From Acanthochromis polyacanthus (taxonomy: Eukaryota > Chordata > Actinopteri > Pomacentridae): a stretch of DNA of 64,000 nt. The position numbers and the translations under genes are program-made. Positions 53,474 to 64,000 of the stretch are shown one piece after another. The notes beneath the pieces are model-generated. The model was not told the DNA's origin, searched no databases, and was given only the letters and a program-made list of their open reading frames with translations. Numbering within the stretch: the stretch's first letter is position 1; every line of letters starts with the position of its first letter. The stretch spans positions 7,610,338 to 7,674,337 of the forward strand of contig NC_067132.1 of NCBI RefSeq assembly GCF_021347895.1. Direction: 5' to 3'.

Positions 53474-54676
53474 CACTACCAGTCAAAAGTTTGGACACAC
53501 TTCTCATTCAGTGTTCATCCATCCATCATCTATACACCGCTTTATCCTCACTAGGGTCACGGGGGGGTGCTGGAGCCTATCCCAGCTGACTCGGGCGAAG
53601 GCAGGGGACACCCTGGACAGGTCGCCAGTCTGTTACAGGGCTACATATACAGACAAACAGTCACACTCACACCTACGGACAATTTAGAGTCATCAATTAA
53701 CCTCAGCATATTTTTGGACTGTGGGAGGAAGCCGGAGTGCCCGGAGAAAACCCACGCATGCACAGGGAGAACATGCAAACTCCATGCAGAAAGGTCCCAG
53801 GACCCAGGCCGGGATTTGACCCGGGGATCTTCTTGCTGCAAGGCGAAAGTGCTAACCACGATGCCATTGTGCAGCCCTCCTCATTCAGTGTTTTGTATTG
53901 AATTATTTTCTACAGAAACATCAAAAGTATAAAAGAATACATATGGAACAAGAAAAGCACTCAGAGAGCACAGCACTCCGCCAAGGCTGCTCAGTTGACA
54001 TATCGTTTCCAACGGATGAAATCTTCAATAAAAAAAGACCTTGCGCTGGCACAGGCATGTGTTATGCATGTGCATGTTATGTTTTTATACCGGATCATGT
54101 GTAAACTACTATTTTAAAGATCTGTTAATCCGTCCATCAATTTTGGCAAGACTTTGTTTTGCTAGTCTTAAAATAGCTGTTTCCTCCAGGCTTTTATTTT
54201 GAAGGCGTATTTTGAATGCTATGGGCTTTTAGTTTGTAACAATTCCAGGGGCACAGGAAGTATTTCTCTAAGATGAGGTTTCGTGACATGACGAAGACGC
54301 AACCGAAAAGACGTTGTGCCGGCAGCTATATCTGACAATGGGAAATCCCGAACAAAGCCGTGGACTTTATAAACCGCATCACTGCCAAAATGTAGTCACC
54401 TGGTCCTTGTGTCATTTCTGACTTTCCCTGAAAGCTTCATCCATATCCATTCGTTCCTTTTTGAGTAATGTTTCACACAGACAGACAAACGAACACCGCT
54501 GTTCCTTGGCAGAGTAATTATTTTTGATTAGCAATCTAATCTAATCAATCTACTACGTGGAATTATGTTGTAAACAAAGAAGTGTTAATCTTCAGTACTA
54601 AACTACAATGTAGAAAGTAGCACAAATAAATGAAGCATTGCGTGAGAAGGCGTGTCCAAACTTTTGACTGGTAGTG
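53474..54676. mobile_element. Tc1-like non-autonomous transposon, interrupted by a SINE
   Basis: Ends CACTACCAGTCAAAAGTTTG and its complement (CAAACTTTTGACTGGTAGTG), inverted over about 25-30 bp, next to TA on both sides (53472-53473, 54677-54678). Without the SINE and its extra target copy it is about 826 bp. No transposase ORF. It sits in the probable first intron of jcad. Confidence 0.9.
53516..53879 (-). mobile_element. tRNA-derived SINE (DANA/V-SINE-like), full copy
   Basis: Same family and orientation as 19400-19769: a tRNA-like head at the right, a CATCCATCCATC tail at the left. The 13-bp duplication CTCATTCAGTGTT flanks it (53503-53515, 53880-53892). It is inserted inside the Tc1-like element. 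Confidence 0.93.
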
Positions 54677-55362
54677 TACATGGATTTGACATTCTTTGTT
54701 TTTCATTATGGGTTTTGGACTATCTAAACCCCAATCCAACTTTGAGATTCATTCAGTGCATACATCAGAAAAAATGTTCCCATCTTTTCTGATTATAACC
54801 ACAAAATACTTTTGAAATGCGGAGATGAACAGAAGAATACAATTCCCCAGTTGCCTCACTGATGCAAAACATGAGCAGTGGAAGGCTGCTAACAGCCACC
54901 TGACAGCCACTGTATGGAAGTCTGCAGGGAGCCACTGTAAACAGTGACATTTTGTGTTTTCACTGCAGCACCAGCAGCTCTCTGAAACTCCTGTCGCCAT
55001 TGATGATCATGCTATTGTGGGTGGTTTTTCAGGGTGTTTGTTTACCTCCTGCTCCTCTGCTGTTCTGGACCATGGACCGTTTTGGTGCTGTCCGAGTAAA
55101 ATGGAAAGAGGATTGTTGCTAGGAGCACAGGAGAAGAGAGGAGGGAGGGAATGGCTGCTGGGAAGGCGGGAGATACCGGTTTTGTCGTGGCGACTCAGAA
55201 TGTGGGTTCTTTTTTGTTTTGTGCTCTCAAGTGTCCACAAAGGTTGGAACCCTTGACAAAAACTGGACACGGGTAGCAGCAATAATGGTTTTATCGTCAT
55301 CTTCTTTTCTCTGTCTGCCTTCTTGTCTCTTCATGTCGTCCCTCTCTTTCTCTTTTTTCCAG

Positions 55363-55515
55363 TGATGGCCTCAGCTGCGCAGCTGTGCCGGTGATCCTGC
55401 CGCTACACGTAGGGAAGAAGCAGAGACGCCTTGACAACCGACCTACCTTCCGCCCCCTCTAACAAAAATACAGCAGAGAAAAAAAGAATACACACCAGCA
55501 TAAACAAATGCGACC
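55363..55515 (+). promoter_or_regulatory. jcad: jcad 5' UTR segment with two short upstream ORFs
   Basis: A pyrimidine-rich acceptor (CTCTTTCTCTTTTTTCCAG, ending 55362) marks the likely start of the exon carrying the jcad ATG. The UTR contains ATG at 55365 opening a 9-codon ORF that stops at 55394. A second ATG at 55508 opens a 6-codon ORF whose TAG (55526-55528) lies beyond the main ATG in another frame. Both could reduce initiation at 55516. The exon start is a prediction. Confidence 0.6.
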
Positions 55516-55883
55516 ATGTACAGCGTAGAGGACCTCCTCATCTCTCATGGATATAAACTGCCCAAGCACCCCACCTCCTCCACTCCTACACCAGCCCCTG
55601 CATCCTCGTCCCACCAGCCTCCCTCATCCTCACCGCCATCCTACAGCAAACACCAGGAAATACTCGAGAACAGGCCTGGCCCCAGGACAGTGAATGGCTA
55701 TGAAAGAGGCCCTCTGGTGCCCTATGGGAACGGTGGTGGAACTAGGCAGCCCCAGGTGTATGATGGCAGCTGTCCCAACAACAACAACGAACTCAGGGAC
55801 AGGAGCCAGCCAAGACGGGAGGGTGAGAGCCGGAGCCAAACTGACACCCACTCCTTAGGAGAATCCCTGACCTCAGACAGTGG
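55516..55883 (+). CDS. jcad: jcad coding exon 1
   Basis: Starts at ATG 55516 and ends before a strong donor, AGTGG|GTAAGA. It supplies 122 codons plus two bases. Content: the conserved MYSVEDLLISHGYKLPKHP start, then a Pro/Ser/Thr-rich stretch and an Arg/Glu-rich end (LRDRSQPRREGESRSQTDTH). If unspliced, the frame would stop at 55885-55887. Confidence 0.93.
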
Positions 55884-58800
55884 GTAAGACATGATTAAGT
55901 TCAGTGACGAGGTCCTGTTCGGCCCTTTTACATGTCCTGTCTTAATTTTGCTTATACTTGCCCTTCATTGAATCGTGATGTCATCATTTGTTCTCATGGT
56001 GCTCTGATAAAGCAGATAAATGAACTGAAATAACTCAAGAACATCACATCGTAAATGGAACTGCTGCTCAGTGACTCCTGCCATTTCTAGATTCTGTTCT
56101 TCCCCTTGTGTGCATCTTCCTCTCATTTCTTCTGTATTCCCCTTTCTCCTTCTCTTCCCAATCAAGTTTTGGCCAGAGGAGGAGGGATAATATGTGCTAG
56201 AGTCTTAATCTCCCACATGGGACCTTGGAGTTGTAATCAAAACAGCTTTTGGGCAAACCTATGTGCCCCATTTGAGCATGCCCAGTCTTACACACACAGG
56301 TTGCCAAGTTTGTCAGGATACCCCCTTCCCCATTCTGCCTTCATACATAACCAATAAGCCTAACTGGCTTCCATTGTTTCACAGTCATTTTACCTGCTTA
56401 CATAATGCATACCCATCAATAATACAGGATTCATATAGGGCTTATTTAAATATGTATATGAACGATAGGCTATATTTAGCGCTGTGTGGAGTTATGCAAT
56501 TGAAACCCTCTCGGGTAAGGACTGTATGATAGAACGTATGATATTTCCGGAGATAGTGCCCGGAAACAGCAAGGCTGTTCCTGTTTTTTTAAGGATTGTT
56601 TAGTTTGCCTATTTGCACGAGTTCTGGGGGTTAGTGTGCTGTAACTGAGACAAAGTCAATACAGATGTTCACTTGTCCACACAATTAGGCAGGCTTGTCA
56701 GATTTTTTTCCCCCTTTCCTTACATTTTATTTGGATGACTTTTTTCCCCCCATAATCCCTTTTAGCTACAGCCAGTGACGGAGCATCTCAAAATAGTCAG
56801 ATGACCTTGAATAATGTCAGTGGTTGTGTTCGTGTTTTTTTCATTTTTCATTTCTATTCTTTGAGACAAGTAATCTGCATTTTCATGTCGCAGCTCTGCC
56901 AGTGATATCAGAGGATTCTATTGGGAATGTGGGAATTGCTAAGACATATGTTCTGCAATTTTAGTCTGTTGTTTGTTCATCCCTCTTTTTTCCCCTCATC
57001 CAAATCCGTTTTGCCTGGCAGCTTTAGTTTAGATAAGGAACAGGCCTATCTTGGCACTCCCACTAGGCAGTGCTACTTAGACCCAATTAGACTAATGATG
57101 GTAACGCATCTTACATGAGATATCCTCAAATTTAGCAGATTGCCACAGCTAGCCCCCATCCCTCCTCCTCCAGCAAGCGTCCCTGGTCAGTGATGATCAT
57201 GGATGGAAATGTCAAGAACACTGAGCGGCCTCAGCCTCAAGGGGGAGTATGTTTGTGCTTGCATCTTGTTTACGTTGTCAGTCAGTCTGTCACTCCACAA
57301 ATAGCTTGAAATGATCAGGCTGCATATAGAAACCAACTGTGTCTTGTTGTAGTCCATCAGGTCTGCAAACATCTTCTCAGAGACATAGTGGAAGCTTTCC
57401 TTACACTCATTTTCTCGGATTAAGCTCTAAAGAACAGCAATTCAAAGACTATCAGTGGAACGTCCTCAAAATTTTGATCTGTTTTGGAGGACATCTGAGA
57501 CAAACAGCCAAAGTTTGTCACTGTGTAATGTGTTCATTATGCCCCATAGAAAATCAGTTACAAACACTTCACTGCTACTCATGGTCATCTGTCTCCATCT
57601 AGTGGGAGATTCTTTCTTAGTTTTTATTGAATCTGTTCACTGACTGTGATCTCTTGCCCGTTATCTTTTTCATGGCCCCCATTTGGATAGGCTCCAACCC
57701 CTCTACAACTCAAATGAGAATTAAGCGGTGTGTAGATAATGGATGGATGTTGTGATTATTTACTTACTTTTATGCTTCAAAGTGCCCATAACTTTGCTCA
57801 GTTTTATGAAGTATCTAACGATATTGCTTTGGCTCGTGTCTAAATAAGCTATAACACAAAGGATTTGTGTTCAGGTTATCTTGGTATCCATAACTGGAGG
57901 CACTCACAGACAATCTCTTTTGAAACAAATTCACAATGCGTATGACAAAATTGACAAAAGAATCTTTGTTTTTCAGATTGTCTGGGCTAGAGAGTGTCAA
58001 AAACCAAGCCCAGTGCTGGAAAGACGTGTGGGGTTTTAGTCATTACCCAACAAGCTTTTCATATGAAGCCTAATGACATCTTTTATTTGTATGTTTCTTT
58101 GCAGGTTTTGTGATGGCACCAGAGGTCCTCAGTCACAGGCCAAGGATGTGTCCTACTGGAGAAGGAGAGGTCAGGACTTCACAGTGCTGCTGGACTATGC
58201 TGACTTCAGAGACCCCCATGGAGGGGGACAGGGGGGTTACAGTAGGCCAGAAGGGCCTCAACAAGCAAGAGGCCAAGAGCTGTCTGCAGAGGAGCGTCAG
58301 AGGGCTGCTCAGGAGAGGCAGCGATGGGCAGCCCAAGCCCAGGCGCAGGCCCATGCTCAGGCTCAGGCCCAGGCCCGCTCTAGAGAGAGGGAAGTTGCTC
58401 TCCATCAGTGGAGGATGGCATCTGAGAGGAAGTGTCAGAGTCTGGGGACAGATGAATGGCGTCCAGCTGTCAGCTTTGCACGCCAGCTGTCACAGAGTGA
58501 GGGTGAGCGTTGGGCACAGGAGCAGCAACGGCTACATGCCAGGACACCAGAGGGCATGGTCGTCCATCCCAGGACCAAAGCCAAATCCCAGTCCCTGCCT
58601 AGGATGCTACAGCCTGAGAGCCTGCAATTTGTGGACATATCTTCGTCTGGTCAGGAATTGTACAGGCGTGTCAATGGCCACCCACTGTCACACTACGATC
58701 TTTACAGGGCACCCCGCTGGCCAGAAAATGGCAGGCCGGCTAGCGCTAACCAACTCTCAATGACACCAAAGCCCCGCTTCACCCGACCTCCCAGACCTCC

Positions 58801-61800
58801 CTCTTATGAAATGCACCAGCAGATCAGGGGAAGCTGTGAGGTGTTGTCTGGCAGAGACTCAGCCATTTCCCAGGCCAGAGACAGAACACCACTTCCTATA
58901 TCAAGGACAGGTGACCCCCAACTGGACTACTTATCCCAGGACTCTGGACCGCCAGGATACATCCCTCCCCCATCATATAAAAGAGCTCCTATAATGGGAG
59001 GAGGGCGCCGGGGATATGGTGACTTTGCAGTCGACTACAGGTAGATGAGGCCTTTTTCTAAAAAAAAAAAAAAAGAAGAAGAGTTAATTCAAGACTTTAC
59101 AAGTGAAGCTTCTTGATGCATGCATTTGATATAATGACTGAAAATAGCAAGCAATGGCTAATATAACTTGTGGGCCATAACAATATGTAAGTCACTTTTA
59201 CATTACATAGACAAGTTTTGAATATGGATTCTAATTTTAGTTTTATATTACTAACATTCAGTTGGACTTATTGAAGACGCTGTAGTGTTCTCTTTGTATT
59301 GATTTCAGAGAGTGGCTAAAAGAAGTGATATGTGCAAAGATATGTAATGAATTTGTCTTAAATTATTAGTAATGAAGTATATGAACATTCTGAAATATTT
59401 GAGACCACCTACAATATATTTTTTTAAACACAGCACCCAAGCAAGACCGTGGTAGATCTCTTTGCATGGGGTTCATTAACATACAATAACAATGAAGAGA
59501 CTGCAGTTAATAGCTCACCATGTGCAATGAATATTTCTGAACAGACATTGGAATAGAGTGTATAATACTAGTTTGGCTGAAACAACTTGAATTACTTTTG
59601 AAGTCTACAGTATTTTCATTTTGAAATCTGTTTTGCTAAAATGCAACTTTGTAATTTTTACTCTTAGGTACAGAGGGGATGTGTATCAGCAGATACAAGT
59701 GGCTCCAGATGGATCTCACTGGTTCACCAGACATGCAGTGGGTTCCTGGCCTGATCCCCAGCGAGAGAGAAGCATGTCCAGTCAGAAGCAGCTTTACCCT
59801 GTGTACACTACCCAGGACCACCCTGGTGGAGGGGTCCAGTATATTCCCTTTGATGATCCCCGTATCCGCCATATTTCCTCAGCTCTGGGTGGCAACTCCC
59901 TGACAGATGCTGACAAGATACGCCACATCCGTAATGAGCTTCCTAGCGTCACCGTGTCGGAGCCTGCACCCGACGACAGTGCCTTTTTGCCCCCGCCATT
60001 GGGGCCTTTCATTGCTGCCAAATTGGCTGATGATGCTAACCCGACGTCTTCTAGCGACTTCGACAATGACAATAATAGGTGGCACAGTGATTTGCACAAA
60101 GAGACTGTCGACAACTTCCCAGCACCTGACCAAAACTGCAACAACAGATATCCCAAAAACCAACGTCCTCCTCTGTCGCCCTCTTCAGCCTTTCAAGTCC
60201 CATTATCAAGAACCTCTTCTCGTCAGGGGTCCAACGCAGACCAGGTCTTTGGGGAAACCATTACCCAGGTAAAGAAAATTGCTCCAGATTCGGGAGCAGA
60301 GAACAACAGGAACACAAAGAGAAGAGTGAGTGAAACCATCTTCTGTCTTGTGTCTGTCCCTGTTCACACACCGTCCAACATTAACAAAGACTTGTCAGCT
60401 GATCAGAACAACAATGAGACAATGCCAAGCTTGACTGTCACCGCCACTGACACTTTCGCTGTAGGCCTCAAAGAGCGTCCAAACATTCGGAGCAAGTCTG
60501 TGAACGAGATGCCTATCAAATCCCACTATTCCCACTTTCACACCAGCAGTACATCGTCAATGAGGAATTACAAGAGGGCTCCATTAAGGAAGGAGATAAT
60601 AGATGCCTGGGCACTCCAAGCCAGTGAAGACAAAGAGTTGTGCTATGCTGGGTCCTGGCCTGGAAACCAGTATCGTAATCAGGAAACTCAGACTGGCTCA
60701 CCTTTGACAGTGGTAAAAAGTCCAGAACTCCAGAGCCCTCCTGGGGGGCAGGAGCCTGTTCAATCTGCCTCCATTACAACTACAGATAGTGGTGTGGGGA
60801 CAGACAGTAAATCTTTATATGGCTACCCTATGACAGGCCAGAAAAATCTTCATCCCTCCAGTAACAGCGCCTTCTCCCGTCTCAGCCTAAGCCCAACCCA
60901 ACCATCATCACTGCCACCAGCACAACAAGACCCATCCTCTCCATCCAAGGGGCATGATCAGGGAAGCCAGCAGCCATCCTCTCCTAGGAAGAACAACTGC
61001 AGTCCCCCAGAGAGTGCAGAGCAAATGGTCTTTGGTCAGTTTCTCTTAAAGCCAGTGAACCGACGACCTTGTGATGTCATTGGTGAATTGGAGACTATCA
61101 ATAAGGAGATGGAAGACACAATCAGCAAGCGACCCAATGTGGCTCAGTGCACTGATGAATTTGATGGGGTGAATAGGAGACTAGCTTGGTTTAAATCAGG
61201 AGCACATTTCACTGCTGGTCCAGAACCAGGCAGGGAAGCAATCAGTCTTCCACCGTTGCACATAGAAAAGCCCAACAATATGAAAGTGAGATCAAAGTCC
61301 TTGGCTTCAACTGCAGAACTGGATTCCATGGACATGAGGAGTATTTTCTCCAGGTCACATGCCAACAAAATACCACCAACAAATGAGCTTTCCATACCTC
61401 CCAAAACAGGCCCCAGAGACAGTTGTCTTCTGTCCTCAGTACCGCCACACAGTGAGTCAAATCAGCTCTATAGACAGGACATCCCAGTCCCTCAAGAGTC
61501 CTTACTGAAGGATGTGGGGCTAACTGTCTACACAGAAACTCCTGGTGCTCCTGGAGAGCCAATGCAACGCTCACTCTCAGTCCCATCTCCACTTGATCAT
61601 AAGGATCTCGGTCATTCATTGCAGCTCTCCAGGGAAAACAGAACAGCACTTGCTAAAAACAATGGTAGCCCTGAGCACAATTCAAGTAAAGACCCTGAAG
61701 CTGAGCTGAACGTGGAGAAAATAGCTAAATCAGACAGTGTTCCGCCATTCAAGGGTGAGGTGAATTTAAGTATCTGTAGGACCAGAAGTGAAAGCAGCAC

Positions 61801-63284
61801 CTCACCTCAGAGAGATAGCTCACCACGCATCACAAAGTTGTCCAGGGAGGTTTCTTTCGTGTTTGAGAATGATGATGGTGATGAAAGGTACGCCATCTCT
61901 GAGCCTCTGACCTATAAGAATGAGTCAACAATAGCAGATAAGCACCTAGAGAACTTACTGATTCAGGAAAAGGCCAATGCTTTACCCACAGAAGACCTCA
62001 GCAATCTGTATGAAGTCAAATGTGCAAAAGGAATTCCTGAAAATGAGTCCATTGAGCAGAGGGCAGCACGAATACTGGGAATAGCTGTTCCAGTGGAGGC
62101 CTTAGGTGTGGCTGACAAGCAGTCTGATGACAGTCAGGACGATGTAGACACCACTGTCACTGACAAACAACAAAGTCCAAATGAAGAGATGCAGCAGGTG
62201 ATAGGAAAGTGTGAGCATGTCACAGATGAGTCTCTGATTGTTCAGGGAGCAGATATAGAGGAGGTTAGAGAGACAGAACTAAGTGTAGACCAAGAGGAAC
62301 AAGAAGAACATGACAGACAAAAGCACAGTAGCGATCACAATAATGGCGAAGACAGCCAGGGTCAAGAGACTCAGACAGTACTAGACCTGCCCGAGTTCCC
62401 ACCAAGTAAGCTTACCCTGTCTCTGCCTGTCACCCCCGATGAAAAGCTAGCACTGAGTATCTGCAGTGGCGAGAAGAAGGGGCGAGGTGGAGCATGCAAA
62501 CTAATTGAATCACTGCAAGATAAGCTAAACTCCTCTGCAGCTTCATCGGCTTCTTCTCTGGGCAGGTCAACCACAGACAGACGGGCCCGTCTGAAAGAAC
62601 TGGACTCTGTGTCTCGAATAAGACGCCTCAGCCTCAAAAGTCCTGAATCTGAAGAAGAAGCTGATTCTCAAGAGAGAGATGAGGACACAGAGGAAACAGA
62701 AAATCAGGAAGAGACAAAGGAGGAAGTTGTTGAGCAACAAAGAGAGACAGAAGAGAAGGAGGTAGAGGAAGAAGAAAGTAAAGATAAACAAAACCCAAAT
62801 GAACATGAAAATGCACATGAATCACAAGACAAGCTAGGAGATTTTAAAGAAGACTGCAAACCAAAAGAAGAGAATGAAGAGGTATTTAAGTCAGAGCAAA
62901 GAGAGAGAGAGGAGATCGAAGAGATAGATGTTGAGATTGCACTAAAAGCAGACAATGAAGGAAGTAAAGAAGTAGATGCTGAATTAAAAATGGAGGTGCC
63001 AGAAGAAGAGGTGGAGCTGAAAATTGTAGAGGATCACAAAGACAAGCCTGTAGAGACGGTAAAAGATGATAAACACACGGCAGAAGCTAGCAGAGCTGAC
63101 AAGAGGCAAAATGTTGGGAGAGGAAAGTTGCCCAAACCAAAGCAGCGCACCAAGCTCCAGAAGCCTCCCTTGCTTCCTAAACCTCGTAGTGTTCCCAAGA
63201 GAGAAATAACGCTGCCAGTCAGCTTCAGCACTGGGACCTGTGGCCCCGCAAACATGGAGGATGAAGAAATGCCCTCTGTCTCAG
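55516..63284 (+). CDS. jcad: Junctional cadherin 5-associated protein (JCAD), 3'-incomplete
   Basis: JCAD (KIAA1462) is a large, mostly disordered scaffold at endothelial cell-cell junctions. It is found with VE-cadherin and has been linked to LATS2/YAP (Hippo) signalling. The predicted N-terminus MYSVEDLLISHGYKLPKHP is the family signature. Three coding exons (55516-55883, 58105-59040, 59668-63284) join in phase with GT-AG sites, giving about 1,640 residues before the window ends; human JCAD is about 1,360. Visible along it: YWRRRGQDFTVLLDYADF (about residue 135), an Ala/Gln/Arg helix-prone stretch (193-220), FDDPRIRHI (about 490), EIIDAWALQASEDKELCYAG (about 745), RAARILGIAVPVEALG (about 1230), a Glu/Lys-rich acidic region (about 1425-1565) and a Pro-rich basic tail PKPKQRTKLQKPPLLPKPR that could bind SH3 domains. 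The start ATG has a good context (GCGACCATGT). At least one further exon is expected outside the window. Confidence 0.93.
55884..58104 (+). other. jcad intron between coding exons 1 and 2
   Basis: GT at 55884-55885, AG at 58103-58104 after a T-rich tract. A SINE tail fragment of the DANA/V-SINE-like family lies at about 57675-57749 in + orientation (GATAGGCTCCAACC...TAATGGATGGATG). Otherwise nothing recognised. Confidence 0.85.
58105..59040 (+). CDS. jcad: jcad coding exon 2
   Basis: 936 bp, acceptor TTTCTTTGCAG|G and donor TACAG|GTAGAT. Joined to exon 1 it reads through FCDGTRGPQSQAKDVSYWRR. It encodes the conserved YWRRRGQDFTVLLDYADF motif, the Ala/Gln/Arg-rich segment (EERQRAAQERQRWAAQAQAQ onward), RTKAKSQSLPRML and a Pro/Tyr-rich end (PPGYIPPPSYKR). 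It ends after two bases of an Arg codon. Confidence 0.93.
59041..59667 (+). other. jcad intron between coding exons 2 and 3
   Basis: 627 bp, GT...AG, with an A-tract near its left end (59060-59074). No other feature seen. Confidence 0.88.
59668..63284 (+). CDS. jcad: jcad coding exon 3 (large exon)
   Basis: A 3,617-bp exon after TTTTTACTCTTAG|G, completing the split Arg codon and continuing YRGDVYQQIQVAPDGSHWFT. It is open throughout and ends at a donor, GTCTCAG|GTGGGT. If read on, the frame stops at 63308-63310. It carries most of the protein: the FDDPRIRHI and EIIDAWALQASEDKELCYAG motifs, many Ser/Pro-rich possible phosphorylation segments, RLSLKSPESEEE, the acidic region and the Pro-rich basic tail. 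A single very large exon is usual for this gene. Confidence 0.93.
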
Positions 63285-64000
63285 GTGGGTGCTTAGAAAT
63301 AGGAGATTAACAATTTGATATGTTTCCCACCAAAGGGAAGCATTCACATTACAGAAAGCATGTTTTTAACCATTTACAATTAGAAATACTGTTGATTCTG
63401 GCACTGTTTAGTTAGACAGTTAGGTCAGTGTCATACTCTCTACTTCCATTTTATGCAAATTTCGCGATCTGCCCAAGTCCAAAAGAGTCTGCAGAACCCC
63501 AGTGGATGTCCACATGTGACCATTTAACACAGCAACTACAGTGCAAGAGCAGCAGTGTCAGTATACAGTGCAAGGATGAAATCAAGTCTTCCAAGCAGAC
63601 TAGAAAGTATACAGCTACAAGCTCATGGTGTTCGTAGCTACACGTACACGTGTCTGCAAAGGAGTGAAATTAAGCCTTTCCACCTACTGACTTTCTTTTC
63701 AAGAGTGTTAAGAGAGGATCTGTTATAATTTCATGCCTGTGTGTTCTGTCAGGACAAGGATAGCTTAGTATAGCATCAAAACTGCAACAAGAGTGCATGT
63801 AACTTAAATAAAAACTGTGACAGATAGGCTGCTTCCAGTCTCTTTCAAGAAATAAGGTAACTACCTGCTAGCTCTAGCTTTAAGCACATATCAGTCACAG
63901 CATTATAATCAACTACCTAATATTGTGTAGGATCCCGTGTGCTACCAAAATAGCCCCAACACAGGATCTCTAGAGATGCACTAGTGTTAGGCTCCATGGG
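63285..64000 (+). other. Start of the next jcad intron
   Basis: Begins with GTGGGT. I found no acceptor followed by an open frame in the required phase, so the final coding exon and 3' UTR lie beyond the right edge. No repeat recognised. Confidence 0.6.

Noticed and set aside
58110..58763. 217-codon frame overlapping jcad exon 2 in another phase
   Set aside because: The splice-consistent frame is conserved JCAD. The alternative begins without a supporting exon and is explained by the GC-rich composition of this exon.
62567..62955. Minus-strand Ser/Phe/Leu-rich frames opposite the acidic region of jcad
   Set aside because: Antisense reflection of GAA/GAG-rich codons in exon 3; the Leu/Phe/Ser runs are what such codons give on the other strand.

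Overview
This is vertebrate nuclear DNA, almost certainly from a teleost fish. It has large introns with GT-AG splice sites, long CA/GT microsatellites, a CpG-rich promoter-like block, and a dense load of repeats typical of fish: hAT, Tc1-like and piggyBac DNA transposons, tRNA-derived SINEs with TTGA- or ATGG-type tails, LINE fragments and a Tf1/sushi-like LTR element. No bacterial or organellar features are seen.

Layout. Positions 604-6452 hold one complete LTR retrotransposon with a 5-bp target duplication (GTTTG). It has no recognisable pol. Its interior is mostly 30-bp in-frame minisatellites encoding proline-rich protein, and a second, TTAA-flanked transposon interrupts it at 2779-3683. 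From 6.5 to 44 kb I see no convincing host gene. The space is AT-rich single-copy-looking DNA carrying old transposons, many nested: a LINE tail (7.9-8.3 kb), SINEs (9.2, 19.4, 37.3-38.3 kb), hAT elements (10.86, 21.87-24.54, 37.33-38.17 kb), a Tc1-like element (15.3-16.6 kb), a 5'-joined, deleted LINE (20.1-21.5 kb), palindromic elements with 7-bp target duplications (14.46 and 32.14 kb), an internally deleted piggyBac (32.04-34.12 kb) and Tc1/mariner-type MITEs (31.2 and 42.1 kb). One exon-like open segment at 39256-39428 is unassigned.

The one clear host gene is jcad (junctional cadherin 5 associated), on the + strand in the right-hand part. A CpG-rich block at about 44.6-45.2 kb with a good splice donor at 44761 is a plausible promoter and non-coding first exon. 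A long intron then leads to the exon carrying the start codon (ATG at 55516), a 936-bp exon (58105-59040) and a 3.6-kb exon (59668-63284). The gene runs off the right edge: the last coding exon is not in the window. The three exons join in frame and give about 1,640 residues.

I found no new enzymatic or defence system. The most interesting observations are: (1) a non-autonomous LTR element with a probable self-priming signature, an 11-nt sequence just after the 5' LTR exactly complementary to a candidate transcript start in the LTR; (2) a GC-rich palindromic transposon family, two full copies and one fragment, with 7-bp target duplications; (3) a set of nested insertions whose empty sites can be reconstructed; and (4) two short upstream ORFs before the jcad start codon, one overlapping it.
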